A stretch of 64,000 bases of DNA, taken from Butyrivibrio sp. YAB3001. Its GTDB lineage: Bacteria > Bacillota > Clostridia > Lachnospirales > Lachnospiraceae. The number at the start of each line of letters is the position of its first letter. The first letter of the stretch is position 1. The stretch is taken from assembly GCF_900112195.1 (NCBI RefSeq), contig NZ_FOKR01000004.1:26415-90414 (forward strand). The letters run 5' to 3'. Made by a program: the position numbers and the translations under genes. Of the stretch, positions 54,582 through 63,989 are shown in pieces. The notes beneath the pieces are model-generated. The model saw only the letters and a program-made list of their open reading frames with translations, had not been told where the DNA came from and did not search any database.

Positions 54582-56324
54582 TCACACTTTGAGTAAAAGT
54601 TCATATAGCCTATCTATTATCTTTACGTAATCATGCCTTTCGACATAATTGATATAAGCCTGTCTGCACATATCGTTCAATAAATCTTTATCTGAAAAGA
54701 GTCTTAGCATATTCTGCGCAAAAGCGTTGGCATCATCTATTGGAGAACTGAGACCACACTTCCCATAATTTGTTATTTCCTCATACAGATCCACTTTTGT
54801 TGAAAGTATTGCACAGCCTGTACACATTGCTTCCGTAACGGCATTGGTAAATTCTTCTCCTTCTGAAGACAATGCATATATGCTAGCCTGCAGGTATTCT
54901 TCATGCAATTGCCTTTTATCATTTATTGGCCCGACAATCTTAACCGCATCTTCCATATATGGATTTTCTGCAAAAAATATATCCAAAAATTCAAAGAATG
55001 ATTCTTCTATAGGACCGACTAATCTTAATTCCCAATCACTATTTTCTTTGTAAGCAATTGCAAAAGCCTGAAGCAAAATATCATAGCGTTTTTGATGCGC
55101 TCCTACCCTGCCAACTGCCAACACTATTTTTTTCTTTTTTGAATAATCAGGTTCTTCTGTGCTATCAACTCCAAATGGATAATAGCCCATTCGAACTACT
55201 GCTGTATCCATCCCCCACTTCTTTAAGATAAACTTCTGCATAATGCGTGTGGTAGTTGCCTTGATATCGCAGTTCTTATAAAACTCGCTCACTGCTTTAT
55301 CATATATTGGAATATTGTTTATCCAATATGCGTTCGCATCCATTCCAAGATATATGACTCCATCAGGTCTGATACGTTTATATTCCTTCGCAAGTCGCAT
55401 ATTGCCCGAGTACGTTCCAAACAACATCAGACAATCGATTGCTTTCCCATTTTCACAAAGCCAATTAAGCTTTGAATCGATATCGTAAGAATCAAGTTCT
55501 ATATACTTTGGGCCCTCAACATATTTTTTCAGCGAATACTCTCCACCCTTTTCAAGCCCTACCATATACAACCTGCATCCTTTTAGCTTATGGAAAAGAT
55601 ATGGCACAACACAGATATCCTTGGTCAGTTCATAATTAACATACGCAAAATCATGTGGACAGATTGAAGCTACTGTCTTGATTTCTCTTTTTACAACATT
55701 TTCTGTTATTCTTTTTTCATAATCTGAAGTAACTCCTTCCGATGCATCATTCTCACATGTATAAACAGATACCTCGCCAAAATCATACTTTTTTAGCTTC
55801 TCATTTTCTAAATTCACCTGCGGTCCTACAAGAATCAATCTATAATTATCTGATAATACTTGACTAATCTGTTCTATGTCATATATTCTTTCAGACAACT
55901 CCTGCCCTGATTTTTCAATATCGATTAGAATGTCGTATTTCGCATCTGACAGGTATTCCAATGAATCAAGCAGCTCCGTATGAGAATCAGGATGCATCCT
56001 TCGAATCGCTTCGGAATAATAATTAGTTACGTGCTTTGGAATATTCCCTAAACAAGCCAATCTGACAGGCTTAGGGCTATTCATGTGACGATTGACTAAC
56101 AATATAAATGAAAAGAATAAAGCACTGATCAAGTCATTATCAAATGCATAACAATCTTCAAGAATTGTATACATTTCCTTGAAAAGAGTATCTACAGAAT
56201 TATCAAAACTATGAAGTGGAATACGCGTATAATTACTTATATTATCCAGATAGTCAAAAATCTCTTCTTTTCTGGAACCATCTTCATAATAATAACTATA
56301 TCCTTCGCAAATTACACTTCCCAT
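54582..56324 (-). CDS. GT4-like glycosyltransferase with methyltransferase-like N-terminus
   Basis: A 580-residue near-twin of 50866-52608; most of the sequence from about residue 195 is nearly identical (MRLAKEYKRIRPDGVIYLGM, VVRMGYYPFGV, VLAVGRVGAHQKRYDILLQAF, ALSSEGEEFTNAVTEAM). The copies differ mainly in the N-terminal 200 residues, so they may share a donor and differ in acceptor. AAGGA lies 7 bases before the ATG at 56324; a first ATG at 56330 is too close to it. Confidence 0.8.
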   Translation of the reverse strand: MGSVICEGYSYYYEDGSRKEEIFDYLDNISNYTRIPLHSFDNSVDTLFKEMYTILEDCYAFDNDLISALFFSFILLVNRHMNSPKPVRLACLGNIPKHVTNYYSEAIRRMHPDSHTELLDSLEYLSDAKYDILIDIEKSGQELSERIYDIEQISQVLSDNYRLILVGPQVNLENEKLKKYDFGEVSVYTCENDASEGVTSDYEKRITENVVKREIKTVASICPHDFAYVNYELTKDICVVPYLFHKLKGCRLYMVGLEKGGEYSLKKYVEGPKYIELDSYDIDSKLNWLCENGKAIDCLMLFGTYSGNMRLAKEYKRIRPDGVIYLGMDANAYWINNIPIYDKAVSEFYKNCDIKATTTRIMQKFILKKWGMDTAVVRMGYYPFGVDSTEEPDYSKKKKIVLAVGRVGAHQKRYDILLQAFAIAYKENSDWELRLVGPIEESFFEFLDIFFAENPYMEDAVKIVGPINDKRQLHEEYLQASIYALSSEGEEFTNAVTEAMCTGCAILSTKVDLYEEITNYGKCGLSSPIDDANAFAQNMLRLFSDKDLLNDMCRQAYINYVERHDYVKIIDRLYELLLKV

Positions 56325-56374
56325 AGCCATATCCTTAAACTCTGAAAAATCAAAATACTACCCTGCCATACACC

Positions 56375-59300
56375 TCATACCAGTTCATTAATATATCTGC
56401 ATATCTCTCCCGCAATATTGTAATAAACATTCCTGCTAAAATGATTTATGCATCCATTAAAATCACTCTGTGACTTGATAAAATCAGAAATATTTATTAC
56501 TCTCATCCTGTCATGATCTTCTGCAAATTCCCTTAGGATTGGATTGTAAAACCTATAGTTTTCAACAATTCCATCATACCAGGGATCATCACCTTCATAA
56601 TCAATCTCGCTCCCAAGAAGCAGTATAAAAACAGGCTTTCCCTTAGCATTTTCATACATATAATCAAGATTTCGTAAAAGAAGATCAATTGGTGTTACAC
56701 CGACAAATTCCCAACTTTCTGCAAAAGTCTCTATCGTTTTACGGTCAAATAAAAATGAATGATTTTGAAGTCTTCCGGCCATATAATCTTCTGCATTTGC
56801 AAGGTCAGTCAATGGTCTTGAGATGCCGGAAAAGCTTATATAGTTACCGGTCTTCTTATGCTTATAAAGCCCGGCACCAAGGTCCTGCATAGTGCTAAAG
56901 CAGATAACATGGTACTCTTCGGTAAATAGTTTGGTTTCGAAATCCCCCTTTTGAATAAATGGAACATCGTCAAGAATTGCATTTATCTCATTTTCAGAAA
57001 GATGAGCGCTTTCCCAAATATGCATGGAATGATTCTGACCGGCTACAACAATCCCCTTATCATTTACGTAATTAAACTCAGAAGTTATGCTGCCGCCTTT
57101 AATATACGGAGCCAATGAATCCAGATCGCAAGGCCCTTTCATAAGTATACGCACTCGTTTTGCTTTTTCAGAATCTGATGTAATCTCACTTGTCTCATCT
57201 TCTTTTATCCACAAAACAGCCTTATCTTTTTCCAGTTTAGAAGAAACCTGATCCTTCACTTCAAATTCAGGACATCCAAGTTTGTTATATATAAACTGTT
57301 CAATCCCCATTCCAAGCACTCTGCAGGAAAAAAGAAAATGCTCCATTTTCTTTCCTCTTGTGTCATAACAATAAAAACCTATTATTCCATAATCTCCAAA
57401 TCTATCCCTCGCACTAATATAGGCACAATCATACCAGTCATTAGTTATAAACTTGGTTAGGATTTCTTTGTTATCGCGATTTTTCGTAAAATTCAGCTGA
57501 TTGCTTCTCATTACCAGGTCACTTATCCTGCCTATTTCTTTAAGGCAATCACGATTTATGGTTATCTTTATATCGCTGTCATAAAGGAACTTCTCTGAAT
57601 CAGCATATTTTACCTGGGCATCAGTTTTTTTCTCCAGAATCTTATACTGCTCAAGACGTTTATGCTCAGGATCTTTAGCTTTTGTCTTAGAACAGTAATT
57701 TACAAGGTACGGGATAATGTCCGGTGTTGCCGTCATAAGCTCCTTGGAATAAAATTTTGCCTCTTCAAGATTTCGGGGATTATCATCTATGAAAAGAACG
57801 TTCTCCGCCCGTAGGCCCATTGTCTTTAGTTTATTTTCAATCTGCTGTCCCTTTTCATCCCAATTTATATTATTGAACACAAAAAGATTGTCTATTCCAG
57901 CTGATTTCAGCTCAGCCATCACATCTTCTTCATTGTTTTTAGACGAAATGCTATTGATGATTCCATGATCAGTAAGATTTTTTATCAAATCCACATGTAC
58001 TGAAGGAAGTGCCACTTCACCTTCACTTAAAATCCCCTGCCAGAAAGTATCATCCATATCCCAAATGATAAGTTTTATCTTTTCATACGGAAATTCTTCA
58101 TATACTGAATTCTTGACAATCAGTACAGCATCTTCCAGTAGCAAACCTGAAAGAACTCCCTTTTCAGCATCAGACAATTCATCCAGCATCCGTTTTTCAA
58201 TAATCAACACGTTAAAATAAGGCTTATCATAAAATGTTACTGCCTCGTCAATATTTTCAAAGACCGTCTCTGTCTTTTTTACTATTTCATATAATTCTCG
58301 CCCATTCTCAATACCTACAACTTCAATGTTAGGGAATAAGCTCCTGATAGCCTTAAGTTCAGCTCCAATACCGCACCCTAGCTGCAACAGACTAAATCTT
58401 GCATCATTACTGAATGGAATCTGCGAAATAACTGTTCCACTAGGATAACAAACATCAAAAATGTCAAAGCCATACTTTTTCTTAAAAAGTTCATGATGGT
58501 CATCTAGAAGCTTAGTATAGTCAGTCTTAATAAAGCTCTGACTTCCGGCATGATAAATAAAGCTATTCCTGACAAGCATCAGTCTATAGCCTCGTTTTAA
58601 TATCTCTATTGAAAGCGCATCATCCTCAAAATATCCCGGTGCAAAATCCTCATCAAATCCCCCCACTTCATTCCACACTTTTCTCTTTATAAGCATGGCA
58701 AAGCCGGAAAGCCTTACTCTTTCAATGCATGGATTACTCATCGGAACATTATTTTTTTCTCCAAATTTTATATACTCGTCAACCGAATCAAACTCTATAT
58801 CTAGCTGCTGCTTATTCCCCGCATAGTTGGATACACTTCCCACAGCTCCTATATCCTCAGCAGAATATAGCGCCTGCCTGAGAAAATACAGCGCATCAAA
58901 TACAAGCCTTGTGTCATCATTTAGTATAAATACATCGAAGTTTTCAGACTCTGTACCAACACTTGCCATTACACCCTGATTGCATGCAGGGCCAAATCCT
59001 TTATTCTCATTATTTTTTATCAGCAAAATATCTTTCTGCTCTTCAAGCCATCTTACTGTTCCATCAGTTGATGCATTATCAACCACAACAATTTTGTAAC
59101 TATCTGTATTCAAAACATCCCTGATGCTTTTAATATTCTCTTTTAACAAATGCTCATTGTTGTATGAAACTATTACAATAAGCACCCTATGTTCTCTGTC
59201 ATCGCTAAGCCAGAAGCCACCTTTAGTAACATTGACATTTTCGTTGATTTCAAGGTCATCCGCCCAAACTTCCTTATATCCTTCTTTATATTCCATCTGG

Positions 59301-60217
59301 GCTATCTGAAGCATCTTCTTAGCTGATAGTTTCTTTTGATATTCCGGATTGTCAAAGAAATTCTTATTGTCATCGCTGACTGTCTGACCTTTTTCAAATG
59401 ATATGGCATCAAAATCTTTCGCAAGCCACTCAAAATCTCTGTCGCAGATTGTATTCATATCAAAAAACAATGCACCAAGCCTGAAGGAATGCCAGTCACG
59501 AAGCATATAAACAGAAGGATATCTCAGCGCCACATACGTTCCATAGGTCTCAAATTCACTAAATGCAGAATCATATATTTTTTCTGGCGGAATAGCATTT
59601 ATTATCTTTTCCCAAAAACTTTTTCCTGCAAGCTTATCGTTTTTTTCTATGTCTGATATGAGATTCTTCATGATGTCTTTTCTTATCAGCATGTGTTCTG
59701 ATATAAAAGATCTCTGAATAACCTTTTTAACCCCCGGCAATATTATTCCCAACGTATCGAAGTATTCAGGATGATACTCATGTTTTAAATCAAGATATGG
59801 TTTGCCGTTATCTTTACTGAACATATTTATATCGCGGCAAGGTACTGTATCACCATCCCAAACCATATAGTATTCATCTTCGCAGATCTGAGCATACTGC
59901 ATCTTTAAAAACTGCTGATAATACCAGCCGGTTACTTTTCTTGGCAGGGGAACACCTTCCAGGATATCCTTCATCCTGCCACTCATCAGTTCATATACTT
60001 CATCGAATTTAATAAGCTCATTTTCATCTACCCAGGTAATGCGTTCCTTCAAAGCCTCATTTCCTGAAGCCACCTCCAAAACACCCGGAGAACCGATAAA
60101 ACATATTTTTCCATAAGAATAATTATCAGCAAGCCTCGGGTATAACGGCATCAATCGCTCACAATCGTCCGGAGTAACTACTATCAGTAAGTTAAAAGAT
60201 ACATTATTATCCTGCAT
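56375..60217 (-). CDS. Giant modular enzyme: DUF6492 / GT2 / methyltransferase-like / FkbH-HAD / SGNH-like
   Basis: A 1280-residue protein. Positions below use the longer reading (start 60250, 11 residues more). 18-290: DUF6492-like GT-A domain (YYMVWDGDT at 127-135). 355-600: GT2 (VVDNASTDGT at 389-398, LNDDT at 443-447). 618-710: methyltransferase-like (LLQLGCGIGAE 621-631). 722-850: FkbH-type HAD (WDMDDTFWQG 730-739, IDDNPRN 821-827). 890-990: GNAT-like region as in FkbH proteins. About 1035-1291: SGNH-like tail (LLLGSEIDYE, INHFSRNVY). The start at 60217 follows GAGAGAG and matches the paralog at 61744; the ATG at 60250 touches the previous stop codon. It probably adds two sugars and one acyl-type substituent. 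Confidence 0.8.
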   Translation of the reverse strand: MQDNNVSFNLLIVVTPDDCERLMPLYPRLADNYSYGKICFIGSPGVLEVASGNEALKERITWVDENELIKFDEVYELMSGRMKDILEGVPLPRKVTGWYYQQFLKMQYAQICEDEYYMVWDGDTVPCRDINMFSKDNGKPYLDLKHEYHPEYFDTLGIILPGVKKVIQRSFISEHMLIRKDIMKNLISDIEKNDKLAGKSFWEKIINAIPPEKIYDSAFSEFETYGTYVALRYPSVYMLRDWHSFRLGALFFDMNTICDRDFEWLAKDFDAISFEKGQTVSDDNKNFFDNPEYQKKLSAKKMLQIAQMEYKEGYKEVWADDLEINENVNVTKGGFWLSDDREHRVLIVIVSYNNEHLLKENIKSIRDVLNTDSYKIVVVDNASTDGTVRWLEEQKDILLIKNNENKGFGPACNQGVMASVGTESENFDVFILNDDTRLVFDALYFLRQALYSAEDIGAVGSVSNYAGNKQQLDIEFDSVDEYIKFGEKNNVPMSNPCIERVRLSGFAMLIKRKVWNEVGGFDEDFAPGYFEDDALSIEILKRGYRLMLVRNSFIYHAGSQSFIKTDYTKLLDDHHELFKKKYGFDIFDVCYPSGTVISQIPFSNDARFSLLQLGCGIGAELKAIRSLFPNIEVVGIENGRELYEIVKKTETVFENIDEAVTFYDKPYFNVLIIEKRMLDELSDAEKGVLSGLLLEDAVLIVKNSVYEEFPYEKIKLIIWDMDDTFWQGILSEGEVALPSVHVDLIKNLTDHGIINSISSKNNEEDVMAELKSAGIDNLFVFNNINWDEKGQQIENKLKTMGLRAENVLFIDDNPRNLEEAKFYSKELMTATPDIIPYLVNYCSKTKAKDPEHKRLEQYKILEKKTDAQVKYADSEKFLYDSDIKITINRDCLKEIGRISDLVMRSNQLNFTKNRDNKEILTKFITNDWYDCAYISARDRFGDYGIIGFYCYDTRGKKMEHFLFSCRVLGMGIEQFIYNKLGCPEFEVKDQVSSKLEKDKAVLWIKEDETSEITSDSEKAKRVRILMKGPCDLDSLAPYIKGGSITSEFNYVNDKGIVVAGQNHSMHIWESAHLSENEINAILDDVPFIQKGDFETKLFTEEYHVICFSTMQDLGAGLYKHKKTGNYISFSGISRPLTDLANAEDYMAGRLQNHSFLFDRKTIETFAESWEFVGVTPIDLLLRNLDYMYENAKGKPVFILLLGSEIDYEGDDPWYDGIVENYRFYNPILREFAEDHDRMRVINISDFIKSQSDFNGCINHFSRNVYYNIAGEICRYINELV

Positions 60218-60243
60218 ATATGTCTCTCTCTTTTCACCAACAA

Positions 60244-61737
60244 TTAACATGAAACCAAATCTTTAAACAGAACATTACCCGACATATAGATTGACAGCCA
60301 GGTACTGTGCGTCAATCCACCATCCGAAATATTTGAACTCAAATCTATATATTTATCACTATACTTATTCCAATAAAATAAAAGCTCATCGGAGTCAATA
60401 AATATCGTACATTCTTTTACAAATTTCCAATAATGCTGCAACAGATCATCATTTTCATTTAATCTCCTCTTAAGAATTACCCTCTCATAAAAAGACTGAA
60501 CAATAAAAGATTCCGGATCCTGTTTTTTGCCAATCTTGGAGCAAAGCTTCATTCTATCCTCATACCCCATACTTGAAATATAATAAAAACTTTCATACGG
60601 AGATCTGGCAAGAACATTTAAGTATTGCGAAAGTCTTGTTTCATTCTCTGAAACCGTATACTCCAATCTTTCCAGACTATCCTCATTATCATAATAATTC
60701 CTAATGTCATCAATATGACCAAACGCTTGAAAATCAGTGATTCTAAATGGATAGGTGCACATTGAAGCATAACCGCCAAGAAAAATAATTCTTTTCTTCA
60801 TTTCATTGGTCTCTATAGGAAAAAGATTTATCATATTTTTCATATAGATCAGAAAATCAGGTAATAATATAATCTGATCCGTACGGGTTTTAAAAACATA
60901 TTTTATTTGTTTATTTCCGCTTAATTTACGAATTCCACCATTTGTACTATCAAACTGATATCTGATATTCCAAGGACCTCCATCTGGTCTTTTTTCATTT
61001 TCAACAATGATAATGTCAAATAAACGGCATAAACTACTGATTTCTTCTGAAACTTCCCCTTTCCAGGTTGACAGGATCATAGTAATGTATGGATAAATCG
61101 TTCTATAGTAAATAAGTGTTTCAATAGTAAAATTATCTTCTTTAAGTATTGGTCCCTGCATTACTATAGCTACATCATCTGTCGGATTATTATGTAGAAA
61201 TCTTCTTGATGAACTTAGCCACATATTTCTGACCTGAAAGCGATCTCCATTTGCTTTTCCAATATATTCCAACTGGGCATATACATTGCCAAGGTCTGCC
61301 TTACCAGGCACCTCCATCTGAGGTATAGATAAAAAGCCATACCTAAGTTCCTGATAAAATTTCTTCAAATCCTGCATAAGCATTTCCTGGCGTTTTTCAT
61401 TAAAACTGTCAGCATTGGTCTCACTCATAACTTGAATAAGTGAAATAATAATTGAAATAATGTTCTTAAGATCATTCTGCATTTTGCACTCAAGTTCATC
61501 ATCACAATATATATTAATCCCGACGTAGTTTCTCTCTTTATACACAGAAGAAATAATATCAGTTAACAATCTGGCAAGCACATTCAATTTTTGTATATTG
61601 AAGGTAAAACTCTTTATCAATTTTTCTTCTTGTCCATCACTCTTATATCTATTGATTGAAAAAAGAATGTCCAAAATAATAGCTTTACCATTTTCAAACA
61701 ATATATTCTTTTTTTCAGTTGTAAAATCATTATCCAT
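60244..61737 (-). CDS. WavE-like glycosyltransferase
   Basis: A 497-residue third copy of the WavE-type group: VAIVMQGPILKEDNFTIET, MILSTWKGEVSEEISSL, YVFKTRTDQIILLPDFLIYM and IIFLGGYASMCTYPFRITDFQAFG. The N-terminus is the same helical region as in 46773 and 48231 but longer. It lies 6 bases after the stop of 61744-63747 and directly before the giant protein. AAGAG lies just before ATG. Confidence 0.78.
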   Translation of the reverse strand: MDNDFTTEKKNILFENGKAIILDILFSINRYKSDGQEEKLIKSFTFNIQKLNVLARLLTDIISSVYKERNYVGINIYCDDELECKMQNDLKNIISIIISLIQVMSETNADSFNEKRQEMLMQDLKKFYQELRYGFLSIPQMEVPGKADLGNVYAQLEYIGKANGDRFQVRNMWLSSSRRFLHNNPTDDVAIVMQGPILKEDNFTIETLIYYRTIYPYITMILSTWKGEVSEEISSLCRLFDIIIVENEKRPDGGPWNIRYQFDSTNGGIRKLSGNKQIKYVFKTRTDQIILLPDFLIYMKNMINLFPIETNEMKKRIIFLGGYASMCTYPFRITDFQAFGHIDDIRNYYDNEDSLERLEYTVSENETRLSQYLNVLARSPYESFYYISSMGYEDRMKLCSKIGKKQDPESFIVQSFYERVILKRRLNENDDLLQHYWKFVKECTIFIDSDELLFYWNKYSDKYIDLSSNISDGGLTHSTWLSIYMSGNVLFKDLVSC

Positions 61738-61743
61738 AGGCTC

Positions 61744-63747
61744 TTACTTCGCAATCACTTTAAAATCGGCGCAACATCTGGTTCCAATTACTGCTTTTTC
61801 CTCATCGCTCATAGTATTAAAGTCTTTTTCGCTTATAAGTAAAATATCAAACATCACACCGTCATTTTCTTTTCGTAGCTCATCTAGAGTTGCAAAAACT
61901 TTTTCTGTCTTTTCTGCTATCTTGCAAAGCTCTTTATTTTTCTCGACACCGACTACTTTTGCATTCTCATATAAACTTCTTATTGCCTTAAGATTTGCTC
62001 CTAATCCGCACCCTATCTCAAGGACGTTAAACTTTTCTGTTTCTCTGAAAGGAATCTGTGCAAAAGCATTACTGTTCACATACAAAAAATCTGCTATAGG
62101 ACTGTTTTCTTCTATATAGTCTTCTTTTTCATCCCATACTAATCTAAAAACAAAGCTATTGCGCACAAGTCTTAGCCTGTAACCATTCTCTAAAAGTCTA
62201 ATGGAATAATCAGCATCCCCGGAAAGACAACAAAACTCGTATTTTTCATCAAATAAACCTGCCTTTTCAAATGTTTCCCTCCTTATAAGGAGACCATTGC
62301 TTGATAGGCTTACTCTTTCAAGATATGGACATTCCATAAGTACATTGTTTTTCTCACCAAATGCTATATATTCCTCAGGCGTATCAAAATGAACATCCAG
62401 CCTTTGCTTATTTGCAGCCAGATTGGACACGCTTCCTGCTGCGCCAACTTCATCTGAAGAATAAATAGCCTGCTTAAGAAAATGTATTGAATCATAAACT
62501 ACTACTGTTCCGGCTTTAATTATATAGACATCCCAATCCTGATATTCGCTTCCTTCACAGCTCTTTATCACTGTATTTATAGCCTTGTAATATGGCAGTT
62601 TTGGATCTGTTATCTCTATTTTGTAATTTGTTTCAGATAAAGAATTCTTTATTCCCTCAACGCTTTGCTTTAGCAGTTCTTCATTTCCATCAGAAACTAT
62701 CACAAACAAAGTCCTGTTATCTACACCTTTACTATTTTCAAACACGCCTTTTTTAACATTGGCGTTTTTCATGGTAACCGGATCATCTGCCCATACTTCC
62801 TTATACCCTCCGTTAAACTCCATCTGAATAGCCTGGAGCATCTGTTTTGCAGACAATTTTTCCTGATAATACGGATCGTTAAAAAATGTATTGCCATCGC
62901 CTATCATCTGCTGGTTCTTTTCAAATGAGATTGCATCAAAATCCTTAGCCAGCCATTCAAAATCCCGGTCAGAGATAGTATCCTTATCAAAAAACTGAGA
63001 ACCCAATCTAAATGAATGCCAGTCTCTAAGTGAGTACACGCTAGGATACCTGAGCGCAACATAAGTTCCGTAGGTTTCAAATTCACTAAAAGACGACTCC
63101 GTTATTTTTTCAGGTGGAATTGAATTTATAATCTTTTCCCAGAACTTTTCTCCTTTAATCTGATCATTCTTTTCTATATCGCTGATTAGGTTTTGCATTA
63201 TATCTTTTTTGATCAGCATATGTTCTGAAATGAATGATCTTTGAATAACTTTTTTAAATCCCGGCAGTATTTTTGAAATTGTATCAAAATACTGCGGATG
63301 ATACTCATGTTTAAGATCAAGGTAAGGCTTCCCTGTTCCTTCCTGAAACATACTGATTTTTCTACAGGGGATTGTATCTCCGTCCCACACCATATAGTAG
63401 TCATCTTCGCATATTGCCGAATACTGCATTTTCAGAAACTGCTGATAGTACCACCCGGTAACAGCGCGTGGCATTTCTCTGCCTCTAAGAATATCCTCCA
63501 TTCTTTTCGAAAGACAGTTATTTACCTCTGCAAATGAAATGATAGAGTTCTCGTCTATCACCTTAGTTAAGTCATGTATTTTTTTATCTTTCTTTAAAAT
63601 ATCTTCTATTTCGGGCGCCCCAACAAAACATAATCGGCCTAAAACAAGATTATCAATAATACGCGGATACAAATGCGCTAGTCTTTCACAATCGCTCGGT
63701 GTTATAACAATTATTGTATTGAATCCGTGTTCTTCCATTTCTGTCAT
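61744..63747 (-). CDS. DUF6492 / inactive GT2 / methyltransferase-like protein
   Basis: A 667-residue relative of the giant protein, ending where that protein's HAD domain would begin. In longer-start numbering (start 63780): 20-290 DUF6492-like (YYMVWDGDT 128-136, GWYYQQFLKM). 355-575 GT2 fold in which the D-N-A-S-T-D site reads ITDPKLPYY and the DxD site IIKAGT, so this domain is probably inactive. 582-678 methyltransferase-like with NVLEIGCGLGANLKAI. GAAAGGA precedes the ATG at 63747; the frame is open to 63780. First gene after the sigma28-like promoter. Confidence 0.76.
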   Translation of the reverse strand: MTEMEEHGFNTIIVITPSDCERLAHLYPRIIDNLVLGRLCFVGAPEIEDILKKDKKIHDLTKVIDENSIISFAEVNNCLSKRMEDILRGREMPRAVTGWYYQQFLKMQYSAICEDDYYMVWDGDTIPCRKISMFQEGTGKPYLDLKHEYHPQYFDTISKILPGFKKVIQRSFISEHMLIKKDIMQNLISDIEKNDQIKGEKFWEKIINSIPPEKITESSFSEFETYGTYVALRYPSVYSLRDWHSFRLGSQFFDKDTISDRDFEWLAKDFDAISFEKNQQMIGDGNTFFNDPYYQEKLSAKQMLQAIQMEFNGGYKEVWADDPVTMKNANVKKGVFENSKGVDNRTLFVIVSDGNEELLKQSVEGIKNSLSETNYKIEITDPKLPYYKAINTVIKSCEGSEYQDWDVYIIKAGTVVVYDSIHFLKQAIYSSDEVGAAGSVSNLAANKQRLDVHFDTPEEYIAFGEKNNVLMECPYLERVSLSSNGLLIRRETFEKAGLFDEKYEFCCLSGDADYSIRLLENGYRLRLVRNSFVFRLVWDEKEDYIEENSPIADFLYVNSNAFAQIPFRETEKFNVLEIGCGLGANLKAIRSLYENAKVVGVEKNKELCKIAEKTEKVFATLDELRKENDGVMFDILLISEKDFNTMSDEEKAVIGTRCCADFKVIAK

Positions 63748-63808
63748 GTAGGTCCTTTCTATTTTTATAACAGACCACAATACTTCTCCTTTATATTATA
63801 TCAAATAA

Positions 63809-63834
63809 TTATCGCATTTTCGTCTATTTATTTA
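63809..63834 (-). promoter_or_regulatory. Sigma28/sigmaD-like promoter
   Basis: On the minus strand TAAA (63831-63834), 14-base spacer, TGCGATAA (63809-63816); the sigma28/sigmaD consensus is TAAA-N14/15-GCCGATAA/T, so the spacing and the last six bases agree. A TATAAT at 63795-63800 has no matching -35. It would start the transcript near 63801, about 55 bases before the ATG at 63747. Confidence 0.5.
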
Positions 63835-63905
63835 TATCTGTAAACACCAATAAAGAATATCGCTTGCGTGAGCGTGCATAACATAGCGGAGCAATTTTCT
63901 ATGAA

Positions 63906-63938
63906 TTAAAAAAGGGTTTCGGAAAACCGAAACCCTTT
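63906..63938 (-). terminator. Strong rho-independent terminator
   Basis: A perfect 12-bp stem (63911-63922 and 63927-63938, loop of 4) followed on the minus strand by TTTTTT. It ends the gene that leaves the right edge of the window, about 50 bases after its stop codon, and separates it from the glycan operon. Confidence 0.88.
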
Positions 63939-63989
63939 CTGGTAGTTGCAATGTCGTCAGTAGACGCTTTGATTACTACGAATATTTTA

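Noticed and set aside
61598..62119. 173-codon open frame on the plus strand
   Set aside because: Antisense across two genuine genes (60244 and 61744) with strong family motifs; a Ser/Phe-rich shadow.
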